Origin: Oerskovia flava
Lineage (GTDB): Bacteria; Actinomycetota; Actinomycetes; Actinomycetales; Cellulomonadaceae
Assembly: GCF_026163685.1 (NCBI RefSeq)
Contig: NZ_JAOXSR010000016.1
Location: 1 to 37,222 of the forward strand
DNA length: 37,222 bases
Direction of reading: 5' to 3'
Translations under genes and position numbers: made by a program
Notes under the pieces: generated by a model
What the model was told of the DNA's origin: nothing
What the model saw: the letters and a program-made list of their open reading frames with translations, nothing else
The model's database searches: none
In this document: positions 6,833 to 15,577 of the stretch, piece after piece
Layout: the number at the start of each line of letters is the position of its first letter
Numbering within the stretch: the first letter of the stretch is position 1

Positions 6833-9129
6833 ATCGCTGGAGCGGCGCGCTCCGAGGCCTCCTCATTCTCGCAGTGCTCGGGGTCTGGCTCGCCGTGGGT
6901 GCGCTGGGCGGACAGGCGCAGGGGCAGCTGAGCTCCGTCCAGACGAACGACGCCGCAGCGTTCCTGCCGTCCAGCGCTGAGTCCACGCAGGCGGCCGACG
7001 CCGCGCGCGAGTTCGTCGACTCGGAGAGCCTCCCGGCGCTGGTCGTCGTGCGCCCCGCCGACGGGTCGGACCTCACGGGCGAGCAGCTCGCCGCCGTCGA
7101 GGACTTCGCCGCCGGGATCGGTGACCTGCCGCTCGTCGAGGGCGGCGCCGAGGGGGAGGGCGGTGCCGCGAGCGGCTCCGAGCCGCGGACGGTCGGCGAC
7201 GTCCTCACTGCAGACCCCGTCACCGTGCCATCCGAGGACGGGCGCGCCGCGCTCGTCGTCGTGTCACTCGACGCCGCGCTGTCCAGCGAGCTCATCGGTG
7301 ACGAGGAGCGCATCAACAACGTCGTCGTGGCCGCGCTGCGCGACGCGGTCGCCGACACGTTCGACGGCTCCGGCCTCGAGGCGTGGGTGACGGGCCCGGC
7401 AGGGTTCGTGGCCGATCTCGTGAACGCGTTCGGTGGCATCGACACCGTCCTGCTGCTCGTCGCGCTCGCCGCGGTCCTCGTCATCCTCGCGGTCGTGTAC
7501 CGCTCGCCGATCCTGCCGTTCGTCGTCATCCTCACCGCGGTGCTCGCCCTGAGCCTCGCCGGCCTCGTCGTCTACCACCTCGCCGACTCCGGAGTGCTGA
7601 CGCTCAACGGGCAGTCCCAGGGCATCCTGTCGATCCTCGTGGTCGGCGCCGCCGTCGACTACTCCTTGCTCGTCGTCGCCCGCTACCGCGAGGAGCTGCG
7701 GCACGTCCGCAGCACGTACACGGCCCTGCGCCGCGCGATCCGCGCCTCGATCGAGCCCATCGCCGCCAGCGCAGGGACCGTGATCGCCGGGCTGCTCTGC
7801 CTGCTGCTGTCCGACCTCGCGTCCAACCGCAGCCTCGGGCCGGTCGCTGCGATCGGCATCGTCTCGGCCTTCCTTGCCGCACTGACCCTGCTGCCCGTGT
7901 TCCTCGTGCTCGCCGGGCAGCGCTCCCGCGGCATCTTCTGGCCCCAGGTCCCACGCTTCGTCGAGCCGGAGGCAGACGCCGCCGAGACCGGTCCCACGAT
8001 CGACCTCACCGGACCCGAGACCGCCCGGGCCGACGCGGCGCGCGTCGACGTCGAGGGGCACGGCGTGTGGTCCAAGGTCGCGTCGTTCGTCGGTCGCCAC
8101 GACCGACCGGTGTGGATCGTCACGGCGGTCGTGCTGGCGGGCTGCGCGGCGTTCGTGCCCACGCTCGACGCCGAGGGCACCGGCGACTCCGAGGTCTTCC
8201 TCACGCAGGTGGACTCGGTGGACGGGGAGGCGGTGCTCGCGGAGCACTTCGAGGGCGTCTCCGCGCAGCCGGTCGTCGTCGTCGTCCCTGAGGGTGACGT
8301 CGATGCCGTGACGCAGGCCGCGGAGTCGACGCCGGGCATCGCCGCGGTGACGGCCGTCACCGAGGGAGCCCCTGCGGCGCCCGGCGCACCGAGCCAGGGT
8401 CCGCCCGTGGTGATCGACGGCGCCGTCCGTCTCGACGTCTCGACCGAGGCGCCCTCCGACTCGCAGGACGCGGTGGTGGCCGTGGCCGACCTGCGTGAGG
8501 CGGTGCACGAGGTCTCGCCCGAGACGCTCGTCGGAGGCGCGGCCGCCGAGCGGCTCGACACCCAGGAGGCAGGCACGCGCGACCTGCAGGTCATCGTGCC
8601 GGTCGTCCTCGTCGTGATCCTGCTGATCCTCATGCTGCTGCTGCGATCCGTCCTCGCGGCCGTGCTCCTCATGGGTGCCAACGTGCTGTCGTTCGGTGCG
8701 GCGCTCGGTGTCGCGGCCCTCGTGTTCGAGCACGTCCTCGACTTCCCGGGGGCCGACCCCGCGGTGCCGCTGTACGCATTCTGCTTCCTCGTCGCGCTCG
8801 GCGTCGACTACTCGATCTTCCTCATGACCCGCGTCCGGGAGGAGAGCGCGGTGATCGGCACGAGACCCGGCGTCCTCAAGGCGCTCGCGGTCACGGGATC
8901 GGTGATCACGTCCGCCGGTGTGGTGCTGGCCGCGACGTTCGCCGCGCTCGGGGTGATCCCGCTGCTGTTCCTCGCCCAGATCGCCTTCATCGTCGCGTTC
9001 GGCGTGCTGCTCGACACGCTCGTCGTGCGCAGCCTGCTCGTGCCGGCTCTCGTCCACGACATCGGCCGTCGCGTGTGGTGGCCGGGCGCGCTGTCGCGCG
9101 GCGGTCCGCGGCCGACCGCCCGGGCCTAG
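6823..9129 (+). CDS. MMPL/RND family exporter
   Basis: About 768-aa inner-membrane exporter of the MMPL (mycobacterial large membrane protein) branch of RND transporters, probably proton-driven. It has two homologous halves. Each has one N-terminal membrane helix, an extracytoplasmic domain of about 170-200 residues, and five clustered helices. The signature GAAVDYSLLVVARYREEL occurs in the first half and VALGVDYSIFLMTRVREE in the second; these Asp-Tyr pairs are the proton relay of the family. An Ala/Asp-rich cytoplasmic linker joins the halves. I chose ATG at 6823 rather than the TTG at 6787 because the operator palindrome and a TAGTAC element lie just upstream, suggesting a leaderless or near-leaderless message. 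The adjacent MarR regulator implies inducible export of a lipophilic compound or drug. Cargo unknown. Confidence 0.92.
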   Translation: MLSNRWSGALRGLLILAVLGVWLAVGALGGQAQGQLSSVQTNDAAAFLPSSAESTQAADAAREFVDSESLPALVVVRPADGSDLTGEQLAAVEDFAAGIGDLPLVEGGAEGEGGAASGSEPRTVGDVLTADPVTVPSEDGRAALVVVSLDAALSSELIGDEERINNVVVAALRDAVADTFDGSGLEAWVTGPAGFVADLVNAFGGIDTVLLLVALAAVLVILAVVYRSPILPFVVILTAVLALSLAGLVVYHLADSGVLTLNGQSQGILSILVVGAAVDYSLLVVARYREELRHVRSTYTALRRAIRASIEPIAASAGTVIAGLLCLLLSDLASNRSLGPVAAIGIVSAFLAALTLLPVFLVLAGQRSRGIFWPQVPRFVEPEADAAETGPTIDLTGPETARADAARVDVEGHGVWSKVASFVGRHDRPVWIVTAVVLAGCAAFVPTLDAEGTGDSEVFLTQVDSVDGEAVLAEHFEGVSAQPVVVVVPEGDVDAVTQAAESTPGIAAVTAVTEGAPAAPGAPSQGPPVVIDGAVRLDVSTEAPSDSQDAVVAVADLREAVHEVSPETLVGGAAAERLDTQEAGTRDLQVIVPVVLVVILLILMLLLRSVLAAVLLMGANVLSFGAALGVAALVFEHVLDFPGADPAVPLYAFCFLVALGVDYSIFLMTRVREESAVIGTRPGVLKALAVTGSVITSAGVVLAATFAALGVIPLLFLAQIAFIVAFGVLLDTLVVRSLLVPALVHDIGRRVWWPGALSRGGPRPTARA

Positions 9130-9145
9130 CGGCTCCGCACAGGGT

Positions 9146-9886
9146 TCACCAGGGGTCGACGGCGTCAGCGGTCGCGGTGCTCGCGGCGCTGGGAAGCGGC
9201 TCGGACGGGCAGGCGTCGAGGACGGTACGCATCGCGTCCCGCTCCGCGGGGGTGACCGCCAGCGCGTAGACGCTCTTGACGGCGATCTGCCGGGCGACGT
9301 AGGTGCAGTGGAAGGTCTCGTCGGGCGGCAACCACTCGGACGCGTCGCGTGCCCCCTTGGACTGGTTGGCCGAGCCGTCGGATGCCAGGAGGTTCAGCGG
9401 GTCGTTGGCGAAGAGCGCCATGGTGTTCTCGTCCCACGAGCGGGCGCCCTTGCGCCAGGCGTCCAGCAGCGGCACGACGTGGTCGATCTGCACGGCGGCG
9501 CTCGTCGTCTTACCCCGCTGGAACTCGATCTCCTGACCCGTGTACGGGTCTACGAAGACCCCGGTGGAGATGGTGCAGGTCTCGTCCCGCTCGGTGTAGG
9601 TGACCTCGGACAGGTCGCGGGCGAGGATGTCGTTGCGGGTGTCGCAGCCGTTGTCGTCCACGTCCGCCCACGCCCGTCCGAACCCCTCGCGGCTGTACCC
9701 GGTGCGGGGCTCGGCGTCGCGCACGTCGAGCGTCTCGAGCTCGGCGAGGGCACTGCCCGGCGGGGCGCTCTCGTGGGCCTCGAGGCTCTGGTTCCAGGCG
9801 TTGGCGAGGACGATCGCGATCGCGAGCGCGATCAACGCGATCCTCAGGTAGCGACGGGCGGGGGAGGTGGTGCTGCGGCTGCTCAA
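9146..9886 (-). CDS. Secreted HNH endonuclease (DUF1524/GmrSD-type)
   Basis: About 246-aa protein with an N-terminal hydrophobic segment (YLRIALIALAIAIVLANAW) acting as signal peptide or anchor, followed by an extracellular HNH nuclease domain. Visible motifs are WADVDDNGCDTRNDILARDL, GVFVDPYTGQEIEF, the catalytic QIDHVVPLLDAWRKGA, and NDPLNLLASDGSANQSKG with the downstream Asn/Lys residues. This is the common actinobacterial 'HNH endonuclease family protein' architecture; four cysteines could form disulfides outside the cell. I chose TTG at 9886 because GGAAGG lies 7 bases upstream and the signal segment then sits correctly; an upstream GTG at 9958 would add 24 residues. The gene is convergent with the MMPL gene and divergent from the Gfo/Idh gene. 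Role (nutrient DNA scavenging or competition) is unproven. Confidence 0.87.
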   Translation of the reverse strand: MSSRSTTSPARRYLRIALIALAIAIVLANAWNQSLEAHESAPPGSALAELETLDVRDAEPRTGYSREGFGRAWADVDDNGCDTRNDILARDLSEVTYTERDETCTISTGVFVDPYTGQEIEFQRGKTTSAAVQIDHVVPLLDAWRKGARSWDENTMALFANDPLNLLASDGSANQSKGARDASEWLPPDETFHCTYVARQIAVKSVYALAVTPAERDAMRTVLDACPSEPLPSAASTATADAVDPW

Positions 9887-9995
9887 GGGACGACCTTCCC
9901 GAAACCGACCAGAACCGTGGAGGTCGGTGAATCCTGATGAATGCGCATATTGTGCCACCCGCTGGCTGCTGCTCCTGCACCGCTACATTGGCTCC

Positions 9996-11033
9996 ATGGA
10001 CGCAACGCGGGTCGCAGTGGTCGGGTACGGCGGAGCGGGGCGGGGGATCCACGCCCGGCTCGTGCGGGAGGCAGGGCTCCGGGTCACCGCGGTGGTCGCC
10101 CGCGACCCCGGACGCCGGGCCGCCGCGCAGGAGGACTGGCCGGGCGTGCGTCTGCACGACGACCTCGACTCCCTGCTCGCCGACGGCGCCGAACGCGCCG
10201 TCTTCGACGTCGTGGTCGTCGCGAGCCCGACCGCCCTGCACACCGAGCACGCGCTCGCGATCGCCGCCGCGGGCGTGCCGTTCGTCCTGGACAAGCCCAT
10301 CGCGCTCACCGCGCCCGCCGCCCGGGAGATCGTGCACGCCGCGCAGGCGACGAGCACTCCGTTCACCGTGTTCCAGAACAGGCGGTGGGATCCCGAACAG
10401 CTCACGCTGCGCTCCGTCCTCGACTCCGGAGAGCTCGGTGACGTGCACACCTTCGAACGCCGGTGGGAGCGGTGGCGACCGGTGCCGCTCGACCGCTGGA
10501 AGGAGAACGACCCGGCGGGCGGCGGGCTGCTGCTGGACCTCGGCCCGCACCTCGTCGACTCGGCGACCCGGCTCTTCGGTCCGGTGCGCTCGGTGACCGC
10601 GGAGCTGCGGGCCCTGACGACCCGCACCGAGGACGACGTGTTCCTCGTGCTCCACCACGAGACGCCGTCGAGCGGGACGGACGTCGTCAGCCGCCTGTGG
10701 GCGGGATCGGTCGTCGGTGCGCCCGGGCCCCGGACCCGCGTGCTGGGGAACGACGGGGCCTTCGTGGTGACGACCTTCGAGAACGACGCCTCTCCCTTCG
10801 AGGTCTTCGACCGCGACGCTCCCGAGGGCACCGAGGGGTGGATCACCAGGGGGCACGAGCGGACCCCGGTGCGCAGGGCGCCCGGCGGGCACGCCGACTT
10901 CTACCGGGCCGTGGACCGGTGGCTCACCGCCGACGGACCCGTCCCGGTGGACCCCGCGGACGCGGTGCGCACCGCCGAGGTCCTCGACGCGGCCCGCGTC
11001 AGCGCCGCCGAGGGGCGACGCGTCGACGTCTGA
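9996..11033 (+). CDS. Gfo/Idh/MocA family oxidoreductase
   Basis: 345-aa NAD(P)-dependent dehydrogenase-like protein. The N-terminal Rossmann fold begins VAVVGYGGAGRGIHARL. The conserved catalytic motif is VLDKPIAL with its Lys, and the C-terminal beta-sheet domain includes VFQNRRWDPEQLTL and LLLDLGPHLVDSATRLFG. Members act on sugars, inositols and related polyols; the substrate cannot be told. The start is ATG at 9996: TACATT (9984-9989) lies 6 bases upstream, indicating leaderless expression and ruling out the longer upstream frame. The gene is monocistronic and divergent from the HNH nuclease; the following kinase-like gene starts 88 bases later. No sugar transporter is adjacent, so the pathway is not indicated by context. 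Confidence 0.92.
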   Translation: MDATRVAVVGYGGAGRGIHARLVREAGLRVTAVVARDPGRRAAAQEDWPGVRLHDDLDSLLADGAERAVFDVVVVASPTALHTEHALAIAAAGVPFVLDKPIALTAPAAREIVHAAQATSTPFTVFQNRRWDPEQLTLRSVLDSGELGDVHTFERRWERWRPVPLDRWKENDPAGGGLLLDLGPHLVDSATRLFGPVRSVTAELRALTTRTEDDVFLVLHHETPSSGTDVVSRLWAGSVVGAPGPRTRVLGNDGAFVVTTFENDASPFEVFDRDAPEGTEGWITRGHERTPVRRAPGGHADFYRAVDRWLTADGPVPVDPADAVRTAEVLDAARVSAAEGRRVDV

Positions 11034-11121
11034 CGCGTGGACGAGCCGGTCGGACCGGCCCTCGGAGAACTCGACCTGTGGACAACGGTCCGTGGGTGCC
11101 GCCCCGCGATGAGATGAGCAC

Positions 11122-12750
11122 ATGGCGAGCGATCACGACCACCGACCCGCTGCCCGGCGTGCCCGGCGCGACGGTCGCCCTGAACCGAGCGCTCTGCACG
11201 AGCCTCCCGCGGCGTTGACGGCCCTGGCGGCCGACCGGGCCTGGATCCTGCGCCGGCCGCGCACCCTCGCACCCCGGACACCGTGGGTCGTGGTCACACC
11301 GGAGGAGGAGACCTACGACGTCACGCTCCTCACCGCCCCGCCGAGCGACGACGCGCGGGCGCGGCTCGCCGAGCGACTGGACCTGCTGCGCAGCGTCGAC
11401 CACGAGCACATGGCCGGTGTCCACGAGATTCTCCAGGTCGACGCCACGACGCTCGCCGTCCTCACCGCCCACGTCCCCGGTCTGCGGCTCGACGAGCTCG
11501 CCGGCGCCCGCGGCCCGTTCCTCGCTGGAGAGGCCGTGACCGTGCTCGTCCCGGTCGCGCAGGCCCTCGCCGCGATGCATCACGCAGGCCTCGTCCACGG
11601 CGTCGTCCGGGGCGAGGACGTCACGGTGTCCGACGACGGCCGCCCCGTCCTGCACCCGGCACTCACCCCCTTCACGGGCGACCGCACCGGCGACGTGCAC
11701 ACCCTGGCCCGCCTGCTGGCGGACCTGCTCCCCGCACCGAGCACGGTACTGGCCGCCGGGGGGTCGCCGTCGGCGGCCGCCCCGGCCAGCGGCGCGCCGA
11801 CGGAGGAGCTCGGCGAGCTCGCCGCGCTCCACGGCGAGCTCGCCCTCGCGCTGCGCGAGGACCCGCGCACCAGGCCCGAGATCGGGACGTTCGCCGCCCG
11901 GTGCTTCGAGGCGGTACCGGCGCGCCCGGTCGCCCTCCCGGACGCCGCACGCCTCGTGTCCAGCGCGCTCGCGGCCCGTCGCGTCGGGCCGCGAGCGCCA
12001 CGCCCAGGGACGCCACGCCCAGGGACGCCGCGACCTGACACACCACGATCCGACGGGCTGCCCACGAGCGACCCGAGCAGGCCTCGTACCGCGTCCGGTC
12101 CGGTTGCGCGCCCGAGCACGCGCGCCGCGGCACGGCGCGCCCAGGTGTCGCGACGGCCCGGAGCGTTGCGGCCGGTGCTCTCCGCCGCGGGAGTGCTCGT
12201 CGGGTGCACGGCCCTGGTGCTCGTGTTCCTGCACCTCGGACCTGCCGATGCGCCGTCGGGCCCCACGGACCCGGCGCCCGGTGCCGTCGCCACGGTCACC
12301 GGACCCGTGGTGACCGGACCCGCGGACCTGTCGGATCCCGCGGCCGACGCGGGCGCACCGCTGGACGCCGCGGCCGCGCTCACGGTGCGACGTGTCGAGC
12401 TGCTGGCAGGTGGCGACGGCGACCTCGAGAGCGTCGTCCTCGCCGGGTCGCCCGCCCACACCGCGGACGAGGCGCTCCTGGGTGACCTGCGCAGTGGCGG
12501 GACGGTGCTCGTCGGCGCCGGCGTCGAGGTGCTCGACACCCGGCTCGTCGTCGATGCGACGGAGTCCGCGGAGCCGACGGAGCCTGCTGACGTCGCCGAC
12601 GTCGCGGTCGAGGTGGACTACACGATCTCGGCGCACCGCCAGCGGTCGGCCGACGGCCAGGAGGTCGAGGTGCCAGAGGCGCCCGCCACGACGGCCGTGC
12701 TCGTCCTGCGGTGGACGGACGACGGGTGGCGGGTTGCCGAGGTGCGGTGA
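11122..12750 (+). CDS. Membrane-anchored protein kinase-like protein (pseudokinase)
   Basis: 542-aa protein resembling an actinobacterial Ser/Thr kinase. Residues about 30-285 form a kinase-like fold, a Pro/Arg-rich linker with PRPGT repeats follows (about 288-310), one membrane helix lies at about 352-372 and an extracytoplasmic tail of about 170 residues ends it. The catalytic motifs are eroded: the position of HRDLKPxN reads HGVVRGEDV (159-167, Asp replaced by Val161), there is no DFG (LHPALT instead), and the usual VAIK strand reads YDVTLL with no Lys. Phosphotransfer is therefore unlikely; a scaffold or sensor role like other pseudokinases is inferred. The ATG at 11122 has no clear ribosome site. 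The gene is convergent with the epimerase gene, 6 bases apart. Fold assignment is by eye. Confidence 0.72.
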   Translation: MASDHDHRPAARRARRDGRPEPSALHEPPAALTALAADRAWILRRPRTLAPRTPWVVVTPEEETYDVTLLTAPPSDDARARLAERLDLLRSVDHEHMAGVHEILQVDATTLAVLTAHVPGLRLDELAGARGPFLAGEAVTVLVPVAQALAAMHHAGLVHGVVRGEDVTVSDDGRPVLHPALTPFTGDRTGDVHTLARLLADLLPAPSTVLAAGGSPSAAAPASGAPTEELGELAALHGELALALREDPRTRPEIGTFAARCFEAVPARPVALPDAARLVSSALAARRVGPRAPRPGTPRPGTPRPDTPRSDGLPTSDPSRPRTASGPVARPSTRAAARRAQVSRRPGALRPVLSAAGVLVGCTALVLVFLHLGPADAPSGPTDPAPGAVATVTGPVVTGPADLSDPAADAGAPLDAAAALTVRRVELLAGGDGDLESVVLAGSPAHTADEALLGDLRSGGTVLVGAGVEVLDTRLVVDATESAEPTEPADVADVAVEVDYTISAHRQRSADGQEVEVPEAPATTAVLVLRWTDDGWRVAEVR

Positions 12751-12756
12751 CGCTCG

Positions 12757-13659
12757 TCAGGCCGAGGGGGCTCCGGAGACCACCCAGCGCACCGCCGACT
12801 CGAGGTCCGGGTGGTGGAAGCGGTACCCGCTCGCCTCGAGGACGTGCGGCAGCGCACGCTGCGAGGCCAGGATGTCGCTCGCCAGCTCGCCGAGCACGAC
12901 CTGCAGCGCGACCGTCGGCACCGCCAGGACCGCGGGGCGCCGCAGCACGGCCGCCAGCGCCCGGGTCACCTCCGCGTTGGGTGCGGGAGCCGGCCCGGTG
13001 AGGTTGACCGGACCGTGGACCTGCGCCGTGAGGAGATGGACGATCGCGTCCACCTCGTCGCGCATCGTGATCCAGCTCCAGTACTGGCGTCCCGACCCGA
13101 GGCGCCCGCCGACCCCCAGCCGCAGGAGGGGGAGGAGCCTGCCGAGCGCGCCGCCGTCGGGCGTCAGGACGATCCCCGTGCGCAGGTGCGCGACGCGGAC
13201 GCCCGCCTCCTCGGCGGGCGCCGTCGCCGCCTCCCAGTCGCGGACGACGTGGGCAAGGAACCCGTACCCTGCCCGCGCCGTCTCGGTGAGCACCTCGGCC
13301 CCGCGATCGCCGTAGAAGCCCACCGCCGAGCCCTGCAACCACACCGGCGGCGGTGCGTCGAGACCCGCGAGCGTCCGGGCGAGCAGGCCGGTGGTCCGGG
13401 TCCTGGACTCGAGGATGGTGCGCTTGTAGGCGGCCGTCCAGCGCTGGTCGGCCACACCCGCCCCGGCGAGGTTCACGACGGCATCCATGCCCTCGAGCGA
13501 GCGCGGGTCGAGCAGGCCGGCGTCGGGGTCCCACGTGAGCTCGCCGTCGATCTGTGCGGGACGCCGCACCAGGCGGTGCACCTCATGACCCAGCTCGCGC
13601 AGGCGTTCGAGGAGCTCGGATCCGATGAGCCCGTGAGAGCCCGCGACGACGATCTTCAT
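12757..13659 (-). CDS. TIGR01777 family NAD-dependent epimerase-like oxidoreductase
   Basis: 300-aa short-chain dehydrogenase/epimerase relative (YfcH/SulA type). The N-terminal nucleotide motif is VVAGSHGLIGSELLERLRELGH. The conserved DAVVNLAGAGVADQRWTAAYK, GSAVGFYGDRG and LRTGIVLTPDGGAL identify the TIGR01777 group, and VNLTGPAPAPNAEVTRALA starts the C-terminal DUF1731-like part ending near LEASGYRFHHPDLESAVRW. Biochemical function is not established for the family. The start is ATG at 13659 with TACGGT (13666-13671, minus strand) 6 bases upstream, indicating leaderless expression. It lies downstream of sucB on the same strand, as in M. tuberculosis (Rv2215/Rv2216), but a strong hairpin at 13696-13735 separates them. 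Confidence 0.9.
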   Translation of the reverse strand: MKIVVAGSHGLIGSELLERLRELGHEVHRLVRRPAQIDGELTWDPDAGLLDPRSLEGMDAVVNLAGAGVADQRWTAAYKRTILESRTRTTGLLARTLAGLDAPPPVWLQGSAVGFYGDRGAEVLTETARAGYGFLAHVVRDWEAATAPAEEAGVRVAHLRTGIVLTPDGGALGRLLPLLRLGVGGRLGSGRQYWSWITMRDEVDAIVHLLTAQVHGPVNLTGPAPAPNAEVTRALAAVLRRPAVLAVPTVALQVVLGELASDILASQRALPHVLEASGYRFHHPDLESAVRWVVSGAPSA

Positions 13660-13695
13660 AGCACCACCGTACGGGCTCCGGGAGCCTCGGGTGCA

Positions 13696-13735
13696 CGAGG
13701 AAGGCCCCCGATCATGTGATCGGAGGCCTTCCTCG
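13696..13735 (-). terminator. Terminator downstream of sucB
   Basis: CGAGGAAGGCC (13696-13706) pairs with GGCCTTCCTCG (13725-13735). An inner CGATCA/TGATCG stem is separated by a CC/GA mismatch. It lies 41 bases after the sucB stop on the minus strand and just ahead of the epimerase promoter. Confidence 0.85.
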
Positions 13736-13776
13736 AGGTGGTCGTGCCAGGCGCGTCGACCGCGACCTGCGATCGG

Positions 13777-15549
13777 CTAGAGGCCGACCTCGGACTCGAA
13801 CGCGCCGTCCTCGATACGGTTCTTGATCGCACCGAGGAACCGGGCCGCGTCCGCGCCGTCGACGAGCCGGTGGTCGTACGACAGGAAGATGTAGCTCATC
13901 GAGCGCACGGCGATGGACTCGTTGCCCTCGGCGTCGGTCACGACGACCGGACGCTTGACGATCGTGCCCGTGCCGAGGATCGCGACCTGGCCGACCGGGA
14001 CGATCGGGGTGTCGATCAGCGCACCACCGGAACCGGTGTTCGTGATCGTGAAGGTCGCCCCGCCGAGCTCGTCCGGGCTCACCTTGTTCGCCCGGGTACG
14101 GGTCGCGAGGTCGGCGATCTTGCGAGCGATCCCGGCGAGGTTGAGGTCACCCGCGTCACGGATGACCGGCACCACGAGGCCACGCTCGGTGTCGACCGCG
14201 ATGCCCACGTTCTCCTGACCGTGGTAGATGATCTCGTCCTCGGTGATCGAGGCGTTGATCTTCGGGAACGCCTTGAGCGCCTCGACCGCGGCGAGCGTGA
14301 AGAACGGCAGGAACGTGAGGTTCGCACCCTCGCGCGCCTTGAAATCGTTCTTCGCCTTCGCACGGAGCTTCGCGACCCGCGTCACGTCGACCTCGACCAC
14401 CGTGGTCAGCTGCGCCTGCGTGTGCAGGGCCTCGACCATCCGCGAGGCGACGAGCTTGCGCAGTCGGCTCTGCTTCTCGGTCGTCCCGCGCAGCGGCGAG
14501 ACGTCCGGGACGCGCGGCGCCTTGGCGGCCGGTGCGGCGGACGACGGCGCGGCTGCAGGTGCTGCCGCCTCTTCGGCCTTCTTCGCGGCCTCGAGGACGT
14601 CCTCCTTGCGGATCCGGCCACCGACACCGGTCCCGGTGAGGGACTCGACGTCGACGCCCTTCTCCGCGGCGAGCTTGCGCACGAGCGGGGTGAGGTACGA
14701 GCCGGACGACTGACGCGCCCGTCCTGCCGGAGCGGCAGGGGCGGCCGGCGCGGACGCCGGCTTCTGCGCGGGCTTCTCGGCGGGCTTGTCAGCCGGCTTC
14801 TCCGCGACCGGCTCGGGCGCCGGGGCAGCCTTCTCAGCCGGCTGCTCGGCGGGCTTCTCGGCGGGCTTCTCCGCGGGCTTCTCCGCGGCGGGCGCGGGAG
14901 CTGCGGCACCCGAACCGACGATCGCCAGCACCGTACCGACCTCGACCGTCTCGTCCTCCTCGACGAGGATCTTCTGGACGGTCCCGGCCACGGGGGACGG
15001 CACCTCCGTGTCGACCTTGTCGGTGGAGACCTCGAGCAGGGGCTCGTCGACCTCGATGCTGTCGCCGACGGCCTTGAGCCAGCGGGTGACGGTGCCCTCG
15101 GTGACGGACTCGCCGAGCGCGGGCAGGGTGATCTCCTGGCCGTCGGACGACCCCTCGGACGACTGGGGTGCGCTCTCGGGGGCGGGCTCCTCGGCGGGTG
15201 CCGGTGCGGGCTCCTCGACGGGTGCCGGAGCGGCGGGCTCCTCGGCCGGCTCGGCCTCAGCAGGCTTCTCGGCGGCGGGCTCCTCGGCCGGTGCGGACTC
15301 GCCACCGCCCTCGCCGGAGCCGATCACGGCCAGGTCGGCGCCGACCTCGACCGTCTCGTCCTCCTCGACGAGGATCTTCTCGAGCACACCGGCGAACGGG
15401 GACGGGATCTCCGTGTCGACCTTGTCGGTGGACACCTCGAGCAGGGGCTCGTCCAGCTCGACGCTCTCGCCGACGGCCTTGAGCCAGCGGGTGACGGTTC
15501 CCTCGGTGACGGACTCGCCCAGTGCGGGCATCTGCACGTTGTCAGACAT
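13777..15549 (-). CDS. sucB: 2-oxo acid dehydrogenase E2 (dihydrolipoyllysine succinyl/acyltransferase), two lipoyl domains
   Basis: 590-aa E2 core of a 2-oxo acid dehydrogenase complex. Domains in order: lipoyl domain 1 (about 2-79, lipoyl Lys43 in STDKVDTE), an Ala/Pro/Glu linker, lipoyl domain 2 (about 139-216, Lys178), a second linker of EKPA-type repeats, the E1/E3-binding domain ([17 protein letters not shown]) and a C-terminal acyltransferase ending with the catalytic [15 protein letters not shown]. The two lipoyl domains are almost identical in protein and DNA. In Actinobacteria this gene (DlaT in M. tuberculosis, usually annotated sucB) is the E2 of pyruvate dehydrogenase and is also shared with other complexes, so the name does not fix the substrate. 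It lies 28 bases downstream of lpd (E3), one operon. ATG at 15549 has AGAGG close upstream. Confidence 0.95.
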   Translation of the reverse strand: MSDNVQMPALGESVTEGTVTRWLKAVGESVELDEPLLEVSTDKVDTEIPSPFAGVLEKILVEEDETVEVGADLAVIGSGEGGGESAPAEEPAAEKPAEAEPAEEPAAPAPVEEPAPAPAEEPAPESAPQSSEGSSDGQEITLPALGESVTEGTVTRWLKAVGDSIEVDEPLLEVSTDKVDTEVPSPVAGTVQKILVEEDETVEVGTVLAIVGSGAAAPAPAAEKPAEKPAEKPAEQPAEKAAPAPEPVAEKPADKPAEKPAQKPASAPAAPAAPAGRARQSSGSYLTPLVRKLAAEKGVDVESLTGTGVGGRIRKEDVLEAAKKAEEAAAPAAAPSSAAPAAKAPRVPDVSPLRGTTEKQSRLRKLVASRMVEALHTQAQLTTVVEVDVTRVAKLRAKAKNDFKAREGANLTFLPFFTLAAVEALKAFPKINASITEDEIIYHGQENVGIAVDTERGLVVPVIRDAGDLNLAGIARKIADLATRTRANKVSPDELGGATFTITNTGSGGALIDTPIVPVGQVAILGTGTIVKRPVVVTDAEGNESIAVRSMSYIFLSYDHRLVDGADAARFLGAIKNRIEDGAFESEVGL

Positions 15550-15577
15550 GACCTCTTGGGTCTCCTTCGATCGGTGG

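Noticed and set aside
9867-9995. N-terminal extension of the Gfo/Idh protein
   Set aside because: The Rossmann motif begins right after ATG 9996 and a TACATT -10 lies 6 bases before it; the extension overlaps the HNH gene start.
12757-13659. TIGR01777 gene as part of the sucB operon
   Set aside because: A strong hairpin (13696-13735) lies between them and the gene has its own TACGGT element 6 bases before the ATG.
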